From NCBI GenBank assembly GCA_016198945.1, contig JACQHO010000142.1, positions 1 to 13,644 of the forward strand: DNA of 13,644 bases, written 5' to 3'. The position numbers and the translations under genes were made by a program. The notes under the pieces were generated by a model, which saw only the letters and a list, made by a program, of their open reading frames with translations, searched no databases and was not told the DNA's origin. Numbering within the stretch: the first letter of the stretch is position 1; each line of letters opens with the position of its first letter. The DNA is from Nitrospirota bacterium. Lineage in GTDB: Bacteria > Nitrospirota > Nitrospiria > JACQBZ01. Positions 1 to 6,663 of the stretch are shown here, piece by piece.

Positions 1-473
1 TGCGGAAGCTGGTCCACGCCCACCGGGACGACGTCGGCCTTGTAGATCAGGATGTCGGCCGATTGAAGGACGGGATAGCCCAGAAAACCGTACGTCGTCA
101 GATCCCGCTCGCGGAGCTCCTCGATTTTCTCCTTGTAGGTCGGGTTCCGCTCAAGCCACGGCACCGGCGTGATCATCGAAAGGAGCAGATGCAGCACGGC
201 ATGTTCCGGCACCCGGGACTGAATAAAAACGGTGCATCGATCGGGATCGATCCCGGCCGAAAGCCAGTCGATCAGCATCTCGCGGATGTACTCCCGGATG
301 CGGGTCGTGTCGGCGTAATTCGTTGAGAGCGCGTGCCAGTCGGCCACAAAAAAATAGGCGTCGTACTCCTGCTGGTACTTGACCCAGTTGTCCAACGCCC
401 CCAGCAGATTTCCCAAATGCATCCGCCCGCTGGGTTGCATCCCGCTCAGCATTCGTTTCTTCGTCTTCTTCAC
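1..473 (-). CDS. trpS: Tryptophanyl-tRNA synthetase, N-terminal part (runs off left edge)
   Basis: Class I aminoacyl-tRNA synthetase that charges tRNA-Trp in the cytoplasm. About 157 codons of a roughly 330-residue family are present, covering the Rossmann catalytic domain. The N-terminus carries SGMQPSGRMHLGN (about residues 10-22), in which HLGN is the HIGH-type ATP-binding motif. Further in are FFVADWHAL and, at the window edge, VPVGVDQLP, the Trp/AMP-site region. The KMSKS loop lies outside the window. I chose GTG at 471-473 because GGAGG (complement of 483-487) sits 9 bases upstream. The in-frame ATG at 450-452 has no comparable ribosome-binding site and would start just before the conserved SGMQPSG. 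The gene follows the M50 protease gene by 38 bases with no visible promoter between them, so it is probably the distal part of the same operon. Identification is firm; the exact start is likely. Confidence 0.95.
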   Translation of the reverse strand, partial: MKKTKKRMLSGMQPSGRMHLGNLLGALDNWVKYQQEYDAYFFVADWHALSTNYADTTRIREYIREMLIDWLSAGIDPDRCTVFIQSRVPEHAVLHLLLSMITPVPWLERNPTYKEKIEELRERDLTTYGFLGYPVLQSADILIYKADVVPVGVDQLP

Positions 474-482
474 GATCCCCGA

Positions 483-490
483 CCTCCCTC
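483..490 (-). promoter_or_regulatory. Ribosome-binding site of trpS
   Basis: On the minus strand GAGGGAGG precedes the GTG at 473 by 9 bases. It decides the GTG start over the downstream ATG at 450-452. Confidence 0.7.
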
Positions 491-511
491 AGAATGCGTG
501 AGCCCTTCCGA

Positions 512-1237
512 TCAAAAAATGAACGGATTCACGCCCAGTATCCACATCATGATGCTCATGATCATCGGCGAGATGATCTGCGACCAGAACCCGAGCGGAT
601 CAAGAAGAACCATCGCGATGATGATAAAAAACCCGAACGGCTCGATACTGGCCCAGGCCTCCGACTGACGGTGCGGCAGAAGACCCACCATCACGCGGCC
701 GCCGTCCAACGGCGGAATCGGGATCATGTTAAAAACCGCCAGAACGACGTTCCATTTCACGCCCTCCAGCAGCATCAGTAAAATCGGAACCAGGAGCATC
801 GCAGCCGGATCGCTCCAGACGGACGGTCCGCTCCCCGGACGCAGGTGAAAAATCAAGCCCGGATTGATCGTCAGGATCAGACGAAACAGGGCGCCGCAAA
901 GAATCGCCAGGATCAGATTCGTGGCCGGGCCCGCGCCCGCCACCCAGATCATGTCCTCCTTGGGCCGGCGAAGGTTCATGAAATTCACCGGCACGGGCTT
1001 CGCATAGCCGAAGACAAACGTGCCTTTCGTCGCGATCAGGAGAAAAATCGGAATGAGGATCGTCCCCACGGGATCAATGTGCGGCAGGGGGTTGAGCGTC
1101 AGCCGGCCGAGCATCCGGGCGGTCGGATCGCCCCGCTTGTTCGCCACCCAGCCGTGCGCCACCTCGTGGAGGATCACCGCGAGCAGGATCGGAATGGCCG
1201 AGATCGAGATCTGTTGTATCACATGGTTGATATTCAT
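512..1237 (-). CDS. Site-2 protease family (M50) membrane zinc metalloprotease
   Basis: Predicted intramembrane metalloprotease of peptidase family M50, of the short type without a PDZ domain. It has 241 residues and several hydrophobic segments (about 10-30, 55-70, 97-125, 145-180, 203-235). The zinc site is visible: HEVAH at 24-28 gives two His ligands and the catalytic Glu25, and the third ligand is probably Asp178 in NMIPIPPLDGG (170-180). NPLPHIDPVGT (49-59) is the conserved stretch between the first two segments, typical of the group near trpS in several phyla. The substrate is unknown. The start ATG is 13 bases after the stop of the upstream TPR/PBP gene, and 38 bases separate its stop from trpS, so the three genes probably share a transcript. 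The Shine-Dalgarno sequence is weak (CCGGAC), so translation may depend on coupling to the upstream gene. Confidence 0.9.
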   Translation of the reverse strand: MNINHVIQQISISAIPILLAVILHEVAHGWVANKRGDPTARMLGRLTLNPLPHIDPVGTILIPIFLLIATKGTFVFGYAKPVPVNFMNLRRPKEDMIWVAGAGPATNLILAILCGALFRLILTINPGLIFHLRPGSGPSVWSDPAAMLLVPILLMLLEGVKWNVVLAVFNMIPIPPLDGGRVMVGLLPHRQSEAWASIEPFGFFIIIAMVLLDPLGFWSQIISPMIMSIMMWILGVNPFIF

Positions 1238-1250
1238 AGCGTCCGGGACA

Positions 1251-3197
1251 TTAATTGATCTGAACGAATTTCCCGTCTTTGGCCTGAATGACGTACAGCC
1301 GCTTGGACAGATCCCCCGCCGGTGTGGCGCTGATCGGCCCGGTGACTCCGGAGTAATTCTGGATCCGGCCCAGATAATCCCGGACCGCCTCGCCGTTCAC
1401 GGCGCCCTGCTGCAACGCCTTCAGGATCAGCGCGGCGGTGTCAAAGGCCTGGGCCGCGAGAAGGGTCGGCTCCTCGTCGTACCGGTTCCGGTATCGCTCC
1501 ACGAAGGACCGCACCGCCGGGTCCGAGCTGCCGGGGAAGAACCCGTCCACAAAGATCCCGCCGTTGATATATTTCCCTCCGATCCGGAAAAGATCCTGCG
1601 AGTTCCAGCCGCTCGTGCCGAGAAGCGTCACGCCCTGAATCTCGTAGAAGGCCAGTTGAGCCGCGATCAAACCGGCCTGGTCATAATCGCCCGGCATAAA
1701 AACGGCGTCGAAACCGGGCCGGTACTCCCGGATCTCGCCTTTTTGCTGGGGCGGCGGGCCGAGGATTCCGTATTTGGCCAGATCGGCTTCCTTTAAAAAT
1801 TTGATCGGCCGTCCGAAATCGGTGGCCTGCGGATCGTACGACGCCCGCCCGATGATCTCGCCGCCCCGCGAAACGACCTCTTCGGAGAAAACGCGCATCA
1901 TCTCCAAACCGTATCCGTCTTCGGAATAAAGAATGCAGAAGCGGTTCAGATGAAGCGTGGTCACCGCGTAGGCCGCGATCTCGCGGGCCTGTTGCCGGTT
2001 CGTGATCGAGTTGCGAAAAACGTATTTCCACGGTTTCGCCCATTCCTCCGACGCCGCGGGCGTCAGCAGCGGAACACGATAGGCATCCGCCCGGGGCGCC
2101 GCCGCCGTCACCTGACGGCTCAACATGGGACCGATGATGGCGCTCACGCGATAGTCCCTCGCCAGCTCCTCCAGGCCGCTTTGAAGCGCGGTCGCCTCTG
2201 ATTCCGTGTCCTTGATGACGATCCCGACGGACTTTTCCGGGACCTCCTCCGGTGCGGAATCCACCGCCAGCCGGATGCCGTTCAACGCCTGCTGGCCGAA
2301 CGGTTTCAGGCGACCCGACAGCGGGAGCAGCGCCCCGATGAGATACCGGCGGCTCAGATACATCTGGCGGATCGCCGCGAGCCTGCCCCGCGCCCTGGAA
2401 ACGGCCTTGTGCCTGGGATAGATCAAAAGGAAACGGCGCAGATCGCGCTCGGCCTCGAAATACTCCCGCGCCGATTCACGAAGATCGGCCAGCCTCAAGA
2501 GGGCCGCATCGCCCGGATATCCCTTTGGGAACCGTCGCACCAATTCTTCGAGATCCGGCTGTGAGCTTTGCTCCAACAATTCCCCCACCCGGTTCTCGAT
2601 CGCCTGCTTTTCTTCCTCCCGGCCCCCTTCCTTCTTCAGCAGTTCCATCACGGCCTGGACGCGGTCTTTTTTCCTCAGCAGGACCTCGACGATTCGATCG
2701 GTCAGGGCCTCCCGCGCCGCCGGATCCGGATTCGAACTCCGATCGAGCTCAAGGATCAGGATCGCGCCGTCATACTGCCCCAGCCCGATATACGCCTCGA
2801 CCAGCTCACGGCGGGCCTCCTCGATCAAGGGCGAACCGGGAAACTCGTTGATCAACTTTTGATACTGGGCGACGGCATCGGCATCGTTCTGCCTCTGTCG
2901 GTGGATCCGGGCCAGACCGAAATAGACCTGATCCCTGAGCGACGACTCCGGATAGGTTGTCAGCAGGAGTTCAAGGGCGATCTGGGCCTGCTCCAGCTCT
3001 CCGGCAACGACGGCCGCGGTCGCCCGATCCAGCAGTTCCTGAGCCTCCGCATCCCTTGACGCGCTCGTTTCAGTTTCCGGAGGCGCCTGGGCACGGACCG
3101 GCGCATGAAGCGCGAGCCCTAAAATCAGCGCGGCCGGAAAAATTCCGGCCACGGTCCTTCGACACCGCATCTTCGATAAAACCGTCGTCGTCCCCAC
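1251..3197 (-). CDS. Secreted TPR plus periplasmic-binding-fold protein (penicillin-binding protein activator / LivJ-like)
   Basis: 648 residues from the GTG start. A Sec signal peptide (basic MRCRR, hydrophobic core about 18-30, likely cleavage after Ala38 of VRAQA) is followed by TPR-like helical repeats (about 45-275, for example LLLTTYPESSLRDQVYFGLA and QYQKLINEFPGSPLIEEARR). A type I periplasmic-binding-protein domain follows from about 283 (YLIGALLPLSGRLKPFGQQA) to the end. This order matches the LpoA/YraM-like family, in which related proteins activate penicillin-binding proteins, and also branched-chain amino-acid ABC receptors with added TPRs. No permease or ATPase genes are adjacent, so an envelope-assembly role is more likely, but that is inference. 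Unlike LpoA there is no lipobox Cys, so it should be soluble in the periplasm. The start is uncertain: GTG at 3197 leaves almost no leader below the promoter, while ATG at 3170 gives a cleaner signal peptide but lacks a Shine-Dalgarno sequence. Confidence 0.8.
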   Translation of the reverse strand: MGTTTVLSKMRCRRTVAGIFPAALILGLALHAPVRAQAPPETETSASRDAEAQELLDRATAAVVAGELEQAQIALELLLTTYPESSLRDQVYFGLARIHRQRQNDADAVAQYQKLINEFPGSPLIEEARRELVEAYIGLGQYDGAILILELDRSSNPDPAAREALTDRIVEVLLRKKDRVQAVMELLKKEGGREEEKQAIENRVGELLEQSSQPDLEELVRRFPKGYPGDAALLRLADLRESAREYFEAERDLRRFLLIYPRHKAVSRARGRLAAIRQMYLSRRYLIGALLPLSGRLKPFGQQALNGIRLAVDSAPEEVPEKSVGIVIKDTESEATALQSGLEELARDYRVSAIIGPMLSRQVTAAAPRADAYRVPLLTPAASEEWAKPWKYVFRNSITNRQQAREIAAYAVTTLHLNRFCILYSEDGYGLEMMRVFSEEVVSRGGEIIGRASYDPQATDFGRPIKFLKEADLAKYGILGPPPQQKGEIREYRPGFDAVFMPGDYDQAGLIAAQLAFYEIQGVTLLGTSGWNSQDLFRIGGKYINGGIFVDGFFPGSSDPAVRSFVERYRNRYDEEPTLLAAQAFDTAALILKALQQGAVNGEAVRDYLGRIQNYSGVTGPISATPAGDLSKRLYVIQAKDGKFVQIN

Positions 3198-3205
3198 AGC
3201 AGGTC

Positions 3206-3234
3206 ACTATAAGATAAGTGAAACCTCCTGTCAA
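3206..3234 (-). promoter_or_regulatory. Sigma70-type promoter of the TPR/PBP-M50-trpS operon
   Basis: Minus strand: TTGACA (complement of 3229-3234), a 17-base spacer, then TATAGT (complement of 3206-3211). The -35 box is perfect and the -10 box matches 5 of 6. Transcription should begin near 3197-3200, on or next to the GTG codon at 3195-3197. Confidence 0.65.
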
Positions 3235-3261
3235 CTGAACGATCCTTGTCGGACAGACGGC

Positions 3262-3290
3262 TTGTGTTTAACCCTCGATTGAAGTAACAT
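3262..3290 (+). promoter_or_regulatory. Weak candidate promoter of xerD
   Basis: TTGTGT (3262-3267), a 17-base spacer and TAACAT (3285-3290). The matches to consensus are modest (3 and 4 of 6), but this is the best pair in the 116-base divergent gap. It lies back to back with the promoter of the minus-strand operon. Confidence 0.25.
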
Positions 3291-3313
3291 GGTTTAAACG
3301 GACGGCCATCCCC

Positions 3314-4201
3314 ATGCAGGCGCAAACCCGACAGTTTCTCCAATACCTTACGGTCGAGAAGGGACTCGCCCCCAACACGATCGCGGCCTACGGCGCCGAC
3401 CTGAAATGGTTTTCCGAATTTCTGAAGCATCAGGGACGGACCGCGCTGGAGGAGGTGACCCGGCGGGACCTCCTGGATTTTCTCGCCGCGCGAAAACGGA
3501 ACGGGCTGTCCTCCCGTTCGCTCGCGCGCCAGATCGTGACGCTCCGCACGTTTTTCCGGTTTTTAAACCGCGAGAAGATCCTGCGGACGGATCCCACCGA
3601 AAACATCGAATCGCCGCGCGATTGGAAACGCCTGCCGAAGACGATGGCCTATGAAGAGGTCGAGCGCCTGCTTAACTTTCCGAAGGGCGTCGGCCCGTCG
3701 GCCGTTCGCGACGACGCACTGATCGAATTGATGTACGCCACCGGCCTGCGCGTTTCGGAAGTGACCGCGCTCCCGCTGCAGGCGGTCAATACCGTTGCCG
3801 GATACGTCCTCGCCACCGGCAAGGGGCGCAAGCAGCGGATCGTCCCCACCGGCGACATGGCCCTGCAAAAAATCAAGACCTATCTGGATACGGCCCGGGC
3901 GAAACTGACCAGGGGGCAGGCGTCCGATCGCCTTTTTGTAAACCGCTCCGGACGCGGTCTTACGCGCCAGGGCTGCTGGAAGCTGTTGAAGAAATACGTG
4001 CGACTGGCCGGGATCAGGCGTTCCGTCTCGCCCCACATGCTGCGGCATTCGTTTGCGACCCATCTCTTGGAGCGGGGCGCCGATCTGCGTTCGGTTCAGG
4101 CGATGCTCGGCCATGCCGATCTGTCCACCACGCAGATCTATACGCAGGTCACGCGTCAACGCTTGAAACAAATTCATCAACAACTGCATCCGCGGGGATG
4201 A
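3314..4201 (+). CDS. xerD: Site-specific tyrosine recombinase XerD
   Basis: Tyrosine recombinase of the XerC/XerD pair, which resolves chromosome dimers at dif near the terminus. Its 295 residues match the usual family length. The N-terminal SAM-like core-binding domain (about 1-88; FLQYLTVEKGLAPNTIAAY) precedes the catalytic domain (about 108-290). All catalytic residues are present: Arg146 (TGLRVSE), Lys170 (GKGRKQR), His241 and Arg244 (HMLRHSFATHLL), His267 (LGHADLSTTQIY) and Tyr276. XerD rather than XerC is favoured by overall similarity and the GHADLSTTQIYT stretch, but the two are hard to separate by eye. ATG at 3314 gives the standard XerD N-terminus; only a weak GGACGG lies upstream. 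It is divergent from the TPR/PBP operon and convergent with the receiver gene 31 bases away. No integrase cargo or att-like repeat is seen, so it is the housekeeping recombinase. Confidence 0.93.
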   Translation: MQAQTRQFLQYLTVEKGLAPNTIAAYGADLKWFSEFLKHQGRTALEEVTRRDLLDFLAARKRNGLSSRSLARQIVTLRTFFRFLNREKILRTDPTENIESPRDWKRLPKTMAYEEVERLLNFPKGVGPSAVRDDALIELMYATGLRVSEVTALPLQAVNTVAGYVLATGKGRKQRIVPTGDMALQKIKTYLDTARAKLTRGQASDRLFVNRSGRGLTRQGCWKLLKKYVRLAGIRRSVSPHMLRHSFATHLLERGADLRSVQAMLGHADLSTTQIYTQVTRQRLKQIHQQLHPRG

Positions 4202-4232
4202 TGGGATTCCGGCGGGGGTTCATCGGGAGGAT

Positions 4233-4613
4233 TCAGGAGGGGCGCGCTTCCACGGCCTTTTTGACGCGGAACAGGAGATCTTCCGCCGGGGTGTCCTTTT
4301 GAATATAGCCGTCCGCGCCCAATTCCCGGAGCTTATGGACATCGGTCAGATCCTTGTGAACCCCGGTAATGCAGAGAACCGGCAACGTCTTGACCGCCCC
4401 GCCGGCCTTGACGATCCGCAGCACCTCGAAGCCGCTCAATTGCGGCATCTGAAGATCCAGGATGAGCAGGTCGAAACCGCCGGGCTTCAGTTTCTCAAGG
4501 ACCTCCATCCCGTCTTGAGCTTCGGTCACATGGTATCCGGCACCCTGCAGAATGCCCGTGAGATGTTTTCGGACCGCGGCGGAATCATCCGCCAATAAGA
4601 TCTGCTTGGCCAT
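4233..4613 (-). CDS. Stand-alone response-regulator receiver domain (CheY-like)
   Basis: A 126-residue single-domain receiver with no DNA-binding or enzymatic output domain. The phosphorylation site is Asp53 (LLILDLQMPQLSGFEVL), the acidic Mg-binding pair is Asp9/Asp10 (ILLADDS), the switch Thr is Thr83 (LCITG) and the conserved Lys is Lys106 (IQKD). It should accept phosphate from a histidine kinase encoded elsewhere and act through protein contacts, like CheY, or serve as a phosphorelay intermediate. No kinase is present in the window. The start MAKQILLADD is canonical for receivers. A near-consensus promoter lies directly upstream and leaves no room for a Shine-Dalgarno sequence, so the mRNA is probably leaderless. 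The gene is transcribed alone: the cyclophilin gene upstream ends 46 bases before it, and xerD converges downstream. Confidence 0.93.
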   Translation of the reverse strand: MAKQILLADDSAAVRKHLTGILQGAGYHVTEAQDGMEVLEKLKPGGFDLLILDLQMPQLSGFEVLRIVKAGGAVKTLPVLCITGVHKDLTDVHKLRELGADGYIQKDTPAEDLLFRVKKAVEARPS

Positions 4614-4619
4614 GCGCTT

Positions 4620-4647
4620 AGTATACCAATCCCCCCGATCTTGTCAA
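4620..4647 (-). promoter_or_regulatory. Sigma70-type promoter of the receiver gene, abutting its start codon
   Basis: Minus strand: TTGACA (complement of 4642-4647), a 16-base spacer, then TATACT (complement of 4620-4625). Only six bases, AAGCGC, separate the -10 box from ATG at 4611-4613. The expected transcription start is therefore the A of the start codon or within a base or two of it. Confidence 0.65.
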
Positions 4648-4659
4648 CCGAAAACTGAC

Positions 4660-5187
4660 CTACTGAACGGCGACCTTTTTCATGACATCCCCCCGGCGAA
4701 TTTTCTGAATCACCTCCAGCCCGGCCTTGTCCGTCACCTGACCGAAGACGGTATACTTGCCGTCCAGGAACGACTGGGGGGCGAGGCAGATATAAAACTG
4801 GCTGTCGGCGCTGTCCGGGTCCTGCGCACGGGCCATCGCCACCGTGCCGAGAAGGTGCGGCTTCTTGTTGAATTCGGCTTTCAGCTTGACGCCGGATCCG
4901 CCCGTACCGTTTCCGTTCGGATCCCCGCCCTGAATGACGAAACCCGGCTCGACCCGGTGAAAGGTCAGGCCGTTGTAAAAGCCCTGTTTGACCAGCTCCG
5001 TGATCCGCGCCACGGTCTTGGGCGCCACATCGGGATACATCTCAAAAACAATATTTCCCTTGTCCGTTTCGATCGTCACCACCGGATTTCCTCCCTGGGC
5101 CCGGGCCGTTCCGATAACGGTGCCCGTCATGCCCATGCTGAAGATGAATGTGAACACTGCAACCCCCTTGATCCATCTGCTTCTCAT
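4660..5187 (-). CDS. Secreted peptidyl-prolyl cis-trans isomerase, cyclophilin type
   Basis: Cyclophilin-fold prolyl isomerase of about 175 residues, likely assisting protein folding in the periplasm. A Sec signal peptide (MRSRWIK, hydrophobic core, cleavage near TARA before QGG) precedes the cyclophilin domain. Active-site motifs include FHRVEPGFVIQGGDP (catalytic Arg, Phe, Gln) and FYICLAPQSFLDGKYTVFGQV. Phe in SFLDGKY replaces the Trp that binds cyclosporin in human CypA, as in E. coli cyclophilins, so low cyclosporin sensitivity is expected. I chose ATG at 5185-5187 because AAGGAG lies 6 bases upstream and the result is a proper signal peptide. A longer in-frame start at 5229 would overlap the phosphatase gene and add a polar leader. 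It follows the Ppx/GppA gene by 13 bases and is probably the last gene of that transcript. Confidence 0.92.
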   Translation of the reverse strand: MRSRWIKGVAVFTFIFSMGMTGTVIGTARAQGGNPVVTIETDKGNIVFEMYPDVAPKTVARITELVKQGFYNGLTFHRVEPGFVIQGGDPNGNGTGGSGVKLKAEFNKKPHLLGTVAMARAQDPDSADSQFYICLAPQSFLDGKYTVFGQVTDKAGLEVIQKIRRGDVMKKVAVQ

Positions 5188-5193
5188 ATCCGT

Positions 5194-5199
5194 CTCCTT
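5194..5199 (-). promoter_or_regulatory. Ribosome-binding site of the cyclophilin gene
   Basis: Minus strand AAGGAG, 6 bases before ATG at 5187 and just past the phosphatase stop codon (5201-5203). It selects 5187 as the start. Confidence 0.75.
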
Positions 5200-5200
5200 C

Positions 5201-6175
5201 TCAACGATGCGAATCAATATTTCGCTCAAACCAGTCGATCAATACGCCCTCCTTCAGACCGTAATCGCTGACGATCACCTCGCGCATCCCCAGCAGCCGC
5301 ATCGCGGTCATCAGAAGCGCCGTCCCCGGGATGATCAGATCCTCGCGTCCTTTCTCAAGTCCCGCAAGCGTTCTCCGTTCATTCAAGCTCATGCCGACCA
5401 GCGTCCGGTACCAGGCCTCGATCTGTTCCAGTCCGAGGCTCATGTTTTGAATTCGAGCCGCCTCATAAACCGTCATCCGCAGTTCCAGCGCAGCCAGGGT
5501 CGTCACCGTTCCGGCCGTTCCGATCAAACGATGCCCGGAGATGGGGGGATTCTCCCCATGCCTTGTGAAGGAACCCAATGATGTTAAAACCGGCCCGATC
5601 GTCTCTTCGATTCCGCGGATCAACCGATGCCGATCCGCCTCGGACAACGGATCGGACGCGAGGTAACGATCGGCCAGTTTGACAACGCCGATTCCCACGG
5701 TTTTCATTCCCCGGACCTCGCCGTCCGTCACGACCATCCATTCCGTGCTGCCGCCGCCGATGTCCATCACGAGGATATTCCGGTCGTCGGCCCGCAGTCC
5801 GTAGCGGACGCCCTTCAGCGTCCGGCGGGCCTCCTCCTCGCCTGAAATGACCTCGGCCTCCAGGCCGATCTCCTCCCTCACCCGATCCAGAAACAGCCGC
5901 CGGTTGCCGGCCTCGCGAACCGCGCTGGTCGCGACCGCAATCACGTCATCGACGGGATGCTCCGCCACGACGGCATGGAACTCTTTCAAGGCCCGAAGGG
6001 TTCGGGTGATCGCCGGCGGCGACAGGAGACCGCTGTTCACCATGCCTTCTCCCAACCGCGTGATCCGGCGTTCTTCACGGATCGGGCGGAACTCGACACG
6101 ACTCCCCTTCCGACGCATCTCGGCGATCAACAACCGCAACGCGTTCGTCCCGATATCGATTCCGGCCAGGATCAT
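5201..6175 (-). CDS. Ppx/GppA-family phosphatase (exopolyphosphatase / pppGpp phosphohydrolase)
   Basis: 324-residue member of the sugar kinase/Hsp70/actin fold family that hydrolyses polyphosphate or converts pppGpp to ppGpp. Visible motifs are GIDIGTNALRLLIAE (5-19, phosphate-1 loop), AVATSAVREAGN (80-91), ISGEEEARRTLKG (110-122, with the likely catalytic Glu), VMDIGGGSTEW (136-146, phosphate-2 loop) and GTAGTVTTLAAL. It is the short two-domain form without the C-terminal HD-like region of E. coli Ppx, so the substrate cannot be decided from sequence. Its ATG overlaps the stop of the upstream small gene in an ATGA arrangement (6172-6175), and its own Shine-Dalgarno sequence is weak (GGGA), which points to translational coupling. 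The cyclophilin gene follows directly. Confidence 0.9.
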   Translation of the reverse strand: MILAGIDIGTNALRLLIAEMRRKGSRVEFRPIREERRITRLGEGMVNSGLLSPPAITRTLRALKEFHAVVAEHPVDDVIAVATSAVREAGNRRLFLDRVREEIGLEAEVISGEEEARRTLKGVRYGLRADDRNILVMDIGGGSTEWMVVTDGEVRGMKTVGIGVVKLADRYLASDPLSEADRHRLIRGIEETIGPVLTSLGSFTRHGENPPISGHRLIGTAGTVTTLAALELRMTVYEAARIQNMSLGLEQIEAWYRTLVGMSLNERRTLAGLEKGREDLIIPGTALLMTAMRLLGMREVIVSDYGLKEGVLIDWFERNIDSHR

Positions 6176-6504
6176 TTCCCGTCTTGCTCTTCCTCCCGGT
6201 CGAAATCATCCCGCTCAGCCATCTGTTTTTCAAGTTCGGCCCGTTTCACGTCGATTTCCCGGACCAGATGGGACCCTTCCTTGTCTTTCATGAAGTCCGG
6301 ATGGCCGGACTGGAGTTTCATCAATCCATACTTTCCCAGCGCGCGATAGGCCGAGGCCAGATGTCGGTGAGCCGCCTGCAGCCGGCGTTGAAATTTCAAC
6401 CGGTCCGCCTCCTGCGACGAATAAACGGCCGCCGTCAGCGCCCCTTTTCGCAACAGCACGATACCGTGATAGAGATCGTCTTTGATGCGCGACCATTGCA
6501 GCAT
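6172..6504 (-). CDS. Conserved-looking small helical protein of unknown function
   Basis: I do not recognise a family. The 110-residue product is predicted mostly helical, with no signal peptide or membrane segment. The first part (MLQWSRIKDDLYHGIVLLRK) is mixed, the middle is rich in Arg/His/Ala helices (RLQAAHRHLASAYRALGKYG), and the tail is a strongly charged putative coiled coil (REIDVKRAELEKQMAERDDF). It has no Cys and looks cytoplasmic. I chose ATG at 6502-6504; an upstream TTG at 6534 has no ribosome-binding site and would lie within the likely promoter. AGGA lies 9 bases before the ATG. The ATGA overlap with the Ppx/GppA gene implies coupled translation, so a role linked to that phosphatase is possible, though unproven. 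The stop TGA is at 6172-6174. Confidence 0.7.
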   Translation of the reverse strand: MLQWSRIKDDLYHGIVLLRKGALTAAVYSSQEADRLKFQRRLQAAHRHLASAYRALGKYGLMKLQSGHPDFMKDKEGSHLVREIDVKRAELEKQMAERDDFDREEEQDGK

Positions 6505-6512
6505 GGTTTCGT

Positions 6513-6541
6513 ATCCTATCCAAAGCGGGTGCAAAGATCAA
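6513..6541 (-). promoter_or_regulatory. Candidate promoter of the small-protein/Ppx-GppA/cyclophilin operon
   Basis: Minus strand: TTGATC (complement of 6536-6541), a 17-base spacer, then TAGGAT (complement of 6513-6518). Each box matches consensus at 4 of 6. The -10 box ends 8 bases before ATG at 6504, so the leader would be about zero to three bases long. AGGA inside the -10 box could instead be the ribosome-binding site of a longer transcript from recG. Confidence 0.35.
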
Positions 6542-6552
6542 GTCGCTTTCAT

Positions 6553-6640
6553 CGCGGAGGCAATCTCCGCGCTGTGCGGTGTCGTCCCGCCGTCAATTTA
6601 CAGAGCGGAGTTTATCCGCCTGAGGCGGATTTATCTCCGC
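6553..6640. repeat. Pair of related intergenic palindromes (REP/REPIN-like)
   Basis: Two hairpins share the arms GCGGAG/CTCCGC. The first has a 7-base stem CGCGGAG (6553-6559) / CTCCGCG (6565-6571) with a 5-base loop. The second is nested: outer arms GCGGAG (6605-6610) / CTCCGC (6635-6640) enclose a perfect inner stem ATCCGCC (6614-6620) / GGCGGAT (6624-6630) with a TGA loop. The spacing between hairpins is 33 bases. No T-tract follows on either strand, so a simple terminator is unlikely. The shared arms and intergenic site suggest a REP/REPIN-type element downstream of recG. Confidence 0.55.
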
Positions 6641-6663
6641 AGGTCGATCCCGGAAGGGCGCAC

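Noticed and set aside
1020..1796. Plus-strand open frame of 258 codons
   Set aside because: It is antisense to the M50 protease and the TPR/PBP gene, which have clear motifs. The product matches nothing recognisable.
3314..4201. Tyrosine recombinase as a mobile-element integrase
   Set aside because: The length, motifs and lack of an adjacent tRNA, att repeats or cargo fit the housekeeping Xer recombinase.
4202..4232. Terminator between convergent xerD and the receiver gene
   Set aside because: The 31-base gap is G-rich but shows no stem followed by a T-tract on either strand.
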